Source: Alphaproteobacteria bacterium (GTDB taxonomy: Bacteria > Pseudomonadota > Alphaproteobacteria > Sphingomonadales > Emcibacteraceae). From it: a stretch of 13,506 nucleotides of DNA. The position numbers and the translations under genes are program-made. The DNA lies in NCBI GenBank assembly GCA_002401545.1, contig NVTJ01000066.1, positions 1 to 13,506 of the forward strand, in the 5' to 3' direction. Below the pieces are notes generated by a model. It was not told the DNA's origin. It searched no databases and saw only the letters and a program-made list of their open reading frames with translations. Numbering within the stretch: position 1 is the first letter of the stretch; every line of letters begins with the position of its first letter. Shown here one piece after another: positions 7,206 through 13,506 of this stretch.

Positions 7206-9378
7206 TCCTTTTGTTTCCCATCAGATGACGGTTAAAAAAACCGACCATTTTTTTGAAGGCAAAACGCCTTTGTGCCTGCCCTTCATTATCCCAGCCATGA
7301 CCACTGCCCGGCAATGTCACCAGCTCAAACATCTTCTCCTGGGCAATCAGTTTCTCAACCACAGTAATTGTATCCGAATAGAGGACCACATCGTCCTTGG
7401 TGCCGTGAATGATCATCAGGGGGTCTTCAAGGCCATCCGTATGATACATGGCAGACTGTAGCCTGTAACGTCCCGGCTGGTCATCCCCCGTGGTTTCCCC
7501 CATCACCCACATCTGCCCCGGATAGGCATGTCTCACATTGGTGGCCGGCGCCCCGGCGATACCCGCCGCATAAACACCCGGTTTCTTGAACAAAGACATC
7601 ATGGTCATCAGGCCGCCGTAACTTGACCCCCAGATACCCACACGCTCAGGGTCCACAAGGCCCTGGCTGACAAGGTACTTCACACCGCTATGCAAATCCT
7701 CAATATCAATAACGCCGTAACCAAAACGCAGCCCCTGATTATGCTTTCGTCCCTGCCCCCAGCTGCCGCGCACATTAACATTCAGTACAATATAGCCTGA
7801 AGCAACAAAATACTGATCCAGCCCCCAGGTGGGATGTGATGTCCGTCCCCCGTACTGGTTGCGGACACTGTCGGAATAAACCGAACCAACAATTAAGGGA
7901 TAACGGCGGGAAGGATCATGGTTTGGCGGCAAACTCAACCGGCCAACAAGCCGCGTTCCATCCACATGACTGTCAAATTCCACGTAACCGATGTTTGCCC
8001 ATGTCTGCTGATAAAATTCCGGCCTTGGAGAATGGGTAACACGTACGGTCTGTTTTTTACCAAGGTCGAGGATGTATAATTCAACTGGTGTCGCGTCATT
8101 GGAAAATAACGTCGCCGCATGGCTCATATCAGACGAAAAGAACGGTTGATGCGTTCCCGGCGTCATGGCGCTGACCCGCTCAACCTCGCCGCCGCCTATG
8201 GACACACGATAAATCTGCCGCTCCGGGAAATGCGCTTTATTGGCAAGGAAATAAATTTCCCCCTTTTCAGAATCAACTTTAAAAGCAGAAATTTCCCATT
8301 CGCCATGAGTCAGCGCCCGCGGTTTGGCTCCGGCAGTCTTTTGGTGATAAAGATGCAGATAACCGTCCCGGTCCGTCAGGATAATCAGCCCGTCATCCTT
8401 TGGCGCCCAGGCCACTTTCCAGTCAGGCCGCAAATGCAGAGCATCATATTCCTGATAAAAGACCTTACGCCGACCACTGTCAACATCATAGACATAGACG
8501 ACATGCTTTTTAACCAATGGGTCAGAACTGTTGATAAAGAGGGATTTACCATCCCCTGAAAGGCCGTAATTCCAGACATAATCCTTGTCGTTTAACCGAC
8601 TGAAAAACCGGATATCTCCCGTATCAACTTTTACAAAACCGATCCTGAAATGTGCCGTTTCATCACCCGGAAAGGCCCGTGAAACATGATGTTTCTGCGC
8701 GTCTGCCTTTGCATAATAATAAATATCGCGCTCCGGCAGAAAACTGTTGTCTGTCAGGTTGAAAACAAGACCACTGCTGTCGGCGGCCCACTCATAACTT
8801 TGTATGGCGGCTTTCGGATTTCCCCGGTCAACCAGTTTTCGTGCCGGGGCCTTTGCCATGATGTCGCTTGAACGCAGCCAGAGTGCGCCCTCGGAAACAA
8901 AGGCCAGATAGCGGCCATCGGGCGATAGGGCGAGCCTTTTAACGGCAGCTTTATCTGCCTCAAGCCGCCCTGATATGCCGTCAGGCCCCTGTTGGTAAAG
9001 ATCACCATTCAGCACGTAAGCAATTTGTTCCCCCCCCCGGTCAAGCCAGACAACTTCACTGATACCCGAATGCCGTTGATCGGGAGAAACGCCATCTGCC
9101 TGTGTCGTAACACGCCTCTTTTCCCCTGTTTTCAAGGAATAAGTCCAGACATCCCGAAAAGCACGGCCGGCATCATTCCACAGAAAGGCAACATGGTTGC
9201 CATCCCCGGACCAGACAACTGCTCTGGGTGTTGTGCCAATAATGCTCGGGGTTGAATAGAGCATATTCAGATCAAACGCCGGATTCGCCGGCATGTCACC
9301 GGGTGCCTCCTGACATGCCGTCACAACAAGGGCCAGAAAAGCCGCAGCTATAAAGTTTCGTACCTTACATATAATCAT
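7198..9378 (-). CDS. S9 family serine peptidase lipoprotein (DPP IV-like)
   Basis: This 726-residue protein has a lipoprotein signal ending in the lipobox VVTAC (Cys 22) followed by Gln, so it is probably anchored in the outer membrane facing the periplasm. Residues ~40-480 form a beta-propeller resembling the DPP IV N-terminal region (repeated W-x-x-D/S and SPDGRYLAFVS-like blades). The C-terminal alpha/beta-hydrolase domain carries the triad: GSSYGG with nucleophile S586, HGTKDD with D662, and SGHGW with H694. The double-Glu motif that anchors the substrate N-terminus in true DPP IV enzymes was not seen, so dipeptidyl release is not assured; an S9 oligopeptidase or acylaminoacyl-peptidase role is possible. 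It starts 99 bp after the receptor gene, with a weak GGGTG ribosome site. The coding strand has a run of nine G (9030-9038) in codons for RGGE. Confidence 0.9.
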   Translation of the reverse strand: MIICKVRNFIAAAFLALVVTACQEAPGDMPANPAFDLNMLYSTPSIIGTTPRAVVWSGDGNHVAFLWNDAGRAFRDVWTYSLKTGEKRRVTTQADGVSPDQRHSGISEVVWLDRGGEQIAYVLNGDLYQQGPDGISGRLEADKAAVKRLALSPDGRYLAFVSEGALWLRSSDIMAKAPARKLVDRGNPKAAIQSYEWAADSSGLVFNLTDNSFLPERDIYYYAKADAQKHHVSRAFPGDETAHFRIGFVKVDTGDIRFFSRLNDKDYVWNYGLSGDGKSLFINSSDPLVKKHVVYVYDVDSGRRKVFYQEYDALHLRPDWKVAWAPKDDGLIILTDRDGYLHLYHQKTAGAKPRALTHGEWEISAFKVDSEKGEIYFLANKAHFPERQIYRVSIGGGEVERVSAMTPGTHQPFFSSDMSHAATLFSNDATPVELYILDLGKKQTVRVTHSPRPEFYQQTWANIGYVEFDSHVDGTRLVGRLSLPPNHDPSRRYPLIVGSVYSDSVRNQYGGRTSHPTWGLDQYFVASGYIVLNVNVRGSWGQGRKHNQGLRFGYGVIDIEDLHSGVKYLVSQGLVDPERVGIWGSSYGGLMTMMSLFKKPGVYAAGIAGAPATNVRHAYPGQMWVMGETTGDDQPGRYRLQSAMYHTDGLEDPLMIIHGTKDDVVLYSDTITVVEKLIAQEKMFELVTLPGSGHGWDNEGQAQRRFAFKKMVGFFNRHLMGNKRNE

Positions 9379-9420
9379 GATTTTTCACCCGGCAAACAGT
9401 CAATATTATTCCTGAAGGAG

Positions 9421-9452
9421 AGAGCGATGACTATGGATATTGCCACCGCTCT
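9421..9452. repeat. Inverted repeat between receptor and S9 peptidase genes
   Basis: AGAGCG (9421-9426) pairs perfectly with CGCTCT (9447-9452) across 20 bases in the 99-bp gap after the receptor stop codon. There is no T-run after the right or left arm, so it is not a standard terminator. It may be an RNA-processing or 3'-stabilising hairpin that allows the receptor to be expressed more than the downstream genes, or chance. Confidence 0.3.
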
Positions 9453-9477
9453 GCCTTATAACATGAATGTGGTTTTC

Positions 9478-12400
9478 CTAGAAGCGTACTTTGGCCCCGA
9501 AGAAGAACTCTGTCCCAAGAACATCATAGACACTGGGAAAGGTGTTCGCCTGCGATGCACTGCCGCCCGTAATAGGGGGAGTATTATCAAAAACATTGTT
9601 CACACCGCCCTGAAGCTGGACATGTTCCATCACATCATAGGTGAAGGACAGGTCAATATAATGTTCTGCCCCAAATCTCGGATTCACAATGTCCGAAGCT
9701 GAGGGGCCATCAATGCCCAGCCGTTCTGGAATAAGCACCTTGTCATCCGCCACAGGGCCAATATAACGATGGCGCAAACTCAACACCAATGGTCCTGTGT
9801 TCCAGGTCAGGCGGGAAACCAGCTTGACTTTTGGCTTGGGCGTACCGCAGCTATTGCCAAAAGCACCCGCGCAGAAATTAACGCGGTCAGGGAGTTCCTG
9901 AACCGGAGTCACATTGAACTCATCAAGCCATGTGCCGTTCAGGGAAAAATTAAAACTGCTGCTATCGCTCAATAGTCCAAAATCAGCATCCAGAGTATAG
10001 CGCACACTAAAATCAATACCTTTGGTCTGAAGTTTACCAATATTCACATTAAACAACAGCATGTTAAACGGGGTCGTAATTTCACCATTTACCGGGTTGC
10101 GCACCACAGACTGGCAAGCCGCGCTATCAATATCCTGAATAATATTAAAGCACAGATTCAAAGCATTACTGGCCCCACCGGCAAGTTGATCAATAGCCCC
10201 TGTCAGTTTGATATTGAAATAATCGACGGTAATCACAAGACCGGGAATGGCCTCCGGCGTTATAATAGTCCCGAATGTAAAGGTATCTGAACTTTCAGCA
10301 CTCAGATTTGGATTGCCGCCAACAAGTGCCGTAACCTGAGTATTCGGCTGTACCGACGGATTACCAACCAATGACACCGGCACACCCGTTTGAACGCAAA
10401 GCTCATTTACCTTGGGATCAGTTGCCGCAGATGCCAGAGAACAGGGATCAGTAGCTCCAAAGGCGGTTTCTGTCTGATCATCAAAAAGTTCGCCAACACT
10501 CGGTGCGCGGATCGCCCGCTGGAATTGGCCCCGCAAGGCGAAATCAGGTGAAACGCGCCAATCAACCCCACCAAGATAGGTCCATACCGTACCAACATTG
10601 TCGATATTATAATCGGAAACCCGGAAAGCACCATTCGCCGTCAGACTTTGCATGAAGGGTAAATCTTTCAGCAGTGGCACCCGGACTTCGCCGAAGAATT
10701 CCTTAACATTTACATTACCTGATGTAGAACTTTGCGGACCAAAGCCTGCCACATCGCCGGAACCAAGAAATTCGTCAGGGGTAAAGCCGGCAGTTGCAGA
10801 TCGCCACTCAAGTCCAAAGGATGCGGCAAGGGGGCCTGCCGGCAGATCAAAAAGATCCCCTGAAATAGACCCTGCGGCCACCTGAAGCTGCGACGTCGTA
10901 ATGCTCGTGGCGCCGATACGGAAAGCCTGCACTGCGGCCTCCGACAGATTCGGGCCGAAAATATTACCCAATGTTCCCCCGTCCGGGGCTGAACCCGGCA
11001 GCAATATACTCTGAAACCCGCTACGCGAGGGAACACCCTCTGTACGTGATGTATTTTCCGTACGGGCGAAACTGTAATAAACATCATAAGATAAATTACG
11101 GAATGCCGTGTCACTTAAATCACCAATATCACCGCGCATTCCAAGCGCCACACGCCAGGCATTGCGATTGTCTTTAAGCAGCCTTGGGCCTGCTTCCTCA
11201 AGGCGGCGGGCGATACTAAGCACGGCCAGACCATCGCCGGGGGTTGTGGTTAAGGATGATGCCCCGTTAACAACATTTGTGACAAGAAGTCCCTGACTGG
11301 AATCACAAACATTGGCATCAGTACCGCCGTAACGGCAAACTTCGCCCGGATCAATCACCGTCCCATCGGGCAGCGCAACACGGCCAATAACACGACCTTC
11401 CTGTAGGTCAAGCTGTCTCAGCACCTCCTGCATCTGCGTACTCAAAAAAGGATTATCAACAGCCAACAGTATATTGCCGTTCATGGGTGACGGGGCCTGC
11501 TCTCTCACGGAGCGGTTACTGCTAAAGCTTGCTTCCATATAACCCGTGGCTTTTTCGTGAAAATCATAATGACTAAAGGCGGACACTGACCAACGTTCCA
11601 GCGGAACCTGCAAAAAGTTGTCCGGCGCAAAGTTAAACAGGTCATCAGGCACTACGAACGGCCGGGCATTCATGCCGCTATCGTCCGGAAGAAAACCAAT
11701 CCCGCCAAGCTGGCCAAGTCCCGCCGCTGTCAAAGCCGCACTCAGATCTTCCCGGCCCCGAACATCCAGTGCGGCACCCGATGGAATTCCCGTGAGACGT
11801 GAATTAGGCACAAAGCCAGATCCACCATTTACCAATATGGGGTTGCCATTCCCATCTGTACTGTCATTCTGGGCAAAACGGCTGAAATCACGCGAACCCT
11901 GTAAAAGGGGGTCACGTTTCAGATAGTTTACCGACAGGACAACATTGCCTTTTCCATCTGCCAGATTACTCCCCATCGTCACATTAAAGTCATGGGTTGG
12001 CGTTCCGTCCCGACTGTCAAGCCGCGTCAGCCAGCCCATTTCGATTCCCTCGAAATCATCCCGCATGATAAAGTTAACTACCCCCGTGATGGCGTCCGAG
12101 CCATAAACTGCAGATGACCCGCCTGTGACAATCTCAGTACGCGCGACCAATGCCGCCGGGATGGTATTGATATCCGTCCGCTGCAGCGTATCGGAAATAG
12201 TGTAACGCCGCCCGTTTACCAACACCAGGTTTCGTGTCGGCCCGAAACCGCGCAAATCAAGCAGAGCCTGACCTGTCCCCGGGTCATTTGACCGGGACGT
12301 GCCCTCTGCAGACGGAACAAATTGCGGCAAACTATTCAGCATATCCTCAATAGTTGACACACCAGAAAGCTGAATATCAAGCGCGCTTACAACAGTTACC

Positions 12401-12597
12401 GGCGTGGATCCCTCCAGCCCGGTACGCTTGATACGTGACCCGGTAACAACGATTGATTCAATGACATCCTCTTCCGAGTCCGCATTCTCAGACTCGGCAT
12501 AGGCCGGATTTACCGTCATACCAACCATGCCTATCAGCGCACAAGCCGTACTCCTTAACAGACCCGAGCGACAAAATTCTATTCTTTCCTTTTCCAT
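9478..12597 (-). CDS. TonB-dependent outer-membrane receptor
   Basis: This receptor of 1039 residues should import a scarce or bulky substrate across the outer membrane using TonB-ExbB-ExbD energy. A signal peptide ends near PAYA (residues ~31-34). It is followed by an acidic linker and VIESIVVTGSR, which contains the usual start of the plug (TonB box region). The plug runs to about residue 182, with LDLRGFGPTRNLVLVNGRRY, a TDINTIPAALVARTEIVTGG block, SAVYGSDAITGVVNFIM. The rest is the 22-strand barrel, ending in FFFGAKVRF with the terminal Phe needed for outer-membrane assembly. There is no N-terminal signalling (STN) domain, so it does not drive a FecR system directly. Four cysteine pairs lie in predicted outer loops (421/431, 719/734, 816/828, 909/917). 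The start at 12597 is chosen over an ATG 24 bp upstream because GGGAGG lies 5 nt before it. First gene of the operon. Confidence 0.93.
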   Translation of the reverse strand: MEKERIEFCRSGLLRSTACALIGMVGMTVNPAYAESENADSEEDVIESIVVTGSRIKRTGLEGSTPVTVVSALDIQLSGVSTIEDMLNSLPQFVPSAEGTSRSNDPGTGQALLDLRGFGPTRNLVLVNGRRYTISDTLQRTDINTIPAALVARTEIVTGGSSAVYGSDAITGVVNFIMRDDFEGIEMGWLTRLDSRDGTPTHDFNVTMGSNLADGKGNVVLSVNYLKRDPLLQGSRDFSRFAQNDSTDGNGNPILVNGGSGFVPNSRLTGIPSGAALDVRGREDLSAALTAAGLGQLGGIGFLPDDSGMNARPFVVPDDLFNFAPDNFLQVPLERWSVSAFSHYDFHEKATGYMEASFSSNRSVREQAPSPMNGNILLAVDNPFLSTQMQEVLRQLDLQEGRVIGRVALPDGTVIDPGEVCRYGGTDANVCDSSQGLLVTNVVNGASSLTTTPGDGLAVLSIARRLEEAGPRLLKDNRNAWRVALGMRGDIGDLSDTAFRNLSYDVYYSFARTENTSRTEGVPSRSGFQSILLPGSAPDGGTLGNIFGPNLSEAAVQAFRIGATSITTSQLQVAAGSISGDLFDLPAGPLAASFGLEWRSATAGFTPDEFLGSGDVAGFGPQSSTSGNVNVKEFFGEVRVPLLKDLPFMQSLTANGAFRVSDYNIDNVGTVWTYLGGVDWRVSPDFALRGQFQRAIRAPSVGELFDDQTETAFGATDPCSLASAATDPKVNELCVQTGVPVSLVGNPSVQPNTQVTALVGGNPNLSAESSDTFTFGTIITPEAIPGLVITVDYFNIKLTGAIDQLAGGASNALNLCFNIIQDIDSAACQSVVRNPVNGEITTPFNMLLFNVNIGKLQTKGIDFSVRYTLDADFGLLSDSSSFNFSLNGTWLDEFNVTPVQELPDRVNFCAGAFGNSCGTPKPKVKLVSRLTWNTGPLVLSLRHRYIGPVADDKVLIPERLGIDGPSASDIVNPRFGAEHYIDLSFTYDVMEHVQLQGGVNNVFDNTPPITGGSASQANTFPSVYDVLGTEFFFGAKVRF

Positions 12598-12602
12598 GAT
12601 AA

Positions 12603-12608
12603 CCTCCC
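12603..12608 (-). promoter_or_regulatory. Ribosome binding site of the TonB receptor
   Basis: GGGAGG on the minus strand lies 5 nt before the ATG at 12595-12597. This decides the start against the upstream in-frame ATG at 12619-12621, which has no such site and would put eight polar residues before the signal peptide. Confidence 0.75.
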
Positions 12609-12736
12609 AGTTTTGTTTCATTCCAAAGCATCAGATAATCAGGACAATACATCTGGATAGCCCGTTTGCCCTGCTAACCCCCTTTTGTCACATCTTTTAA
12701 TTACCCGTCAGATCATGATTTTTTAAATATGTGACT

Positions 12737-12752
12737 ATAATCATGTGATTAT
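12737..12752. promoter_or_regulatory. 16-bp palindrome at the operon transcription start (candidate operator)
   Basis: The sequence ATAATCA-TG-TGATTAT is a perfect 7-bp inverted repeat with a 2-bp spacer. On the minus strand it begins 6 bp after the proposed -10 (12759-12764), so it covers the expected start site. A repressor bound there would block transcription. Length, spacing and AT-richness fit a dimeric winged-helix regulator such as the MarR protein encoded in this operon, which is an inference. A smaller related palindrome, ATCATGAT, lies at 12712-12719 in the leader. Confidence 0.6.
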
Positions 12753-12758
12753 GGTTAT

Positions 12759-12787
12759 AATATATGATAGAATTATAAACGGGTCAA
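12759..12787 (-). promoter_or_regulatory. Sigma70-type promoter of the receptor operon
   Basis: On the minus strand TTGACC (12782-12787) is followed after exactly 17 bp by TATATT (12759-12764). Each hexamer differs from consensus at one or two positions. Start would fall near 12752, giving an untranslated leader of about 155 nt before the receptor ATG. The surrounding DNA is very AT-rich compared with the genes. No other promoter of this quality was noticed in the window. Confidence 0.65.
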
Positions 12788-12866
12788 GAACAATCATTAA
12801 CTGTCGGCTAATAACTTTATTTCCAGGTGAAAGGATTTTTTTACCAGAACAAGGTAATCTGCTGAT

Positions 12867-13233
12867 TTAACGCATCATGCGGATTTCATCATCAAGGCCC
12901 GTCATTTCCCAACGAATAAGAGAAATCGGAATGCGGCCCGCCGCCAGAAACCTGTCGTGAAATTTTTTAGATTAAACGCCTTGCCCAACTGTCCGGCACG
13001 ATCCGCCAATAATTTTTCAAGCTCTACCTTACCAATATAATATCCAATGCCATAGCCGGGTTGACGCAGATACAGCTCGATATCAAATCTGGCGATGGCA
13101 TCATACTGACCCATCCAGTAAGGCACGGGGCTTACAAAATAGTCAAGGGCCTGTTGATATGTCCATTCATTGGCAGGCACCGCTTACGAATAACGATGAC
13201 GGCAAACAGGTTCAAATATCGATTTACGGGCAT
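12867..13233 (-). pseudogene. DUF885 family pseudogene (internal deletion plus frameshift)
   Basis: A good ribosome site (GGGAGG, 13241-13246) and ATG at 13233 start a signal-peptide-like frame, MPVNRYLNLFAVIVI. This breaks off after about 15 residues. From about 13180, in another frame, C-terminal DUF885 sequence appears: WTYQQALDYF, then LRQPGYGIGYYIGKVELEKL and GKAFNLKNF. A one-base loss near the A/T run at 12963-12968 then shifts the frame. In the third frame the end is perfect: HDRFLAAGRIPISLIRWEMTG followed by a short acidic tail and TAA at 12867-12869. So the gene lost most of its body, including the HExxxGH zinc motif (absent here), and suffered a frameshift. It is a paralogue of the intact gene at 5547-7205 but clearly not a recent copy, since the C-termini differ. 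Confidence 0.85.
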
Positions 13234-13506
13234 GAAATAACCTCCCTTTAATTGCCTGAGAGACGGAACTATAGCGACTGAAAAATACAGTCAGTCGCGT
13301 CATGGCCTCCCGTATACGGGCTTCTGATTCAGACCCGAAGCAGACCCGCAAATAACCCTCCCCGGCATTACCATAGAAGCTCCCCGCTTCCACCACCACA
13401 TGGGTTTCATGCAAAATTTCCAGCGCCAGAGCTGCGGATAATTTGCCCGTTGCCTGAATATTGGGAAAGGCATAAATGGTGCCCTGAGGCAGATGGCAGG
13501 AAATAT
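13184..13506 (-). CDS. PLP-dependent aminotransferase class I/II, C-terminal part (cut by window edge)
   Basis: The frame is open from the right edge to TAA at 13184-13186. It encodes about 107 residues of the C-terminal small domain of a fold-type I aminotransferase. Typical pieces are LPQGTIYAFPNI, then LALEILHETHVVVEAGSFYG (compare the usual LL-x-x-x-x-V-x-x-x-P-G-x-x-F-G) and GEGYLRVCFGSESEARIREAMTRL, where the Arg of GYLR binds the substrate carboxylate. The PLP lysine lies outside the window. After TRLTVFFSRYSS the last ~28 residues look unlike the family. They read through the ribosome site and start codon of the broken DUF885 gene, so the native stop may have been lost; a TAA lies one frame away at 13248-13250, just before that ribosome site. 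This upstream neighbour was probably co-transcribed with the DUF885 gene. Confidence 0.8.
   Translation of the reverse strand, partial: ISCHLPQGTIYAFPNIQATGKLSAALALEILHETHVVVEAGSFYGNAGEGYLRVCFGSESEARIREAMTRLTVFFSRYSSVSQAIKGRLFHARKSIFEPVCRHRYS

Noticed and set aside
9427..9702. Plus-strand 91-codon frame preceded by GGAG
   Set aside because: It has a fair ribosome-like site, but over two thirds of it lies antisense to the end of the receptor gene and it shows no protein-like features; the GGAG is also part of the S9 upstream gap.
1..13506. CRISPR array, insertion sequence, tRNA or rRNA
   Set aside because: No regularly spaced repeats, transposase-like protein, terminal inverted repeats or RNA-gene folds were recognised anywhere in the window, despite signs of rearrangement at both ends.

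Overview
The window comes from a Gram-negative bacterium. It has TonB-dependent receptors with a conserved plug and a C-terminal Phe, a lipobox-bearing lipoprotein, Sec signal peptides and a FecR remnant. The mix of TonB receptor, S9 peptidase, DUF885 protein and amidohydrolase, with moderate GC, suggests a marine alphaproteobacterium (Kordiimonadales- or sphingomonad-like). This placement is an inference with low confidence.

Almost all coding is on the minus strand, so the biological order runs from right to left. At the right edge is the 3' part of a PLP-dependent aminotransferase (13184-13506, cut by the window). It runs directly into a wrecked DUF885 gene (12867-13233). A regulatory gap of about 270 bp follows, with a good sigma70-type promoter and a 16-bp palindrome over the expected transcription start. 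Then comes a compact run of eight same-strand genes: TonB-dependent receptor (9478-12597), S9 serine peptidase lipoprotein (7198-9378), DUF885 protein (5547-7205, overlapping the S9 gene by 8 bp), exported amidohydrolase (3945-5510), DUF3830 cyclophilin-like protein (3441-3923), bile acid:sodium symporter-family transporter (2547-3422), MarR regulator (2001-2492) and FAD-dependent amino acid/amine oxidase (613-1932). At the left end are two gene remnants joined tail to tail: a TonB-receptor C-terminus (minus, 431-598) and a FecR domain piece (plus, 299-436). The first ~265 bp are non-coding and hold one composite hairpin.

Read together, the eight genes look like an uptake-and-catabolism operon for a peptide-like or acyl-amino-acid-like compound. 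The receptor would import it across the outer membrane. Three exported hydrolases (S9, DUF885, amidohydrolase) would trim it in the periplasm. The BASS-family carrier would move the product across the inner membrane, and the FAD oxidase, perhaps with the DUF3830 protein, would process it in the cytoplasm, under MarR control. Each step rests on family membership; the substrate is unknown. Broken paralogues of the receptor and of the DUF885 gene flank the intact operon, which suggests duplication, rearrangement and decay of related loci around it.
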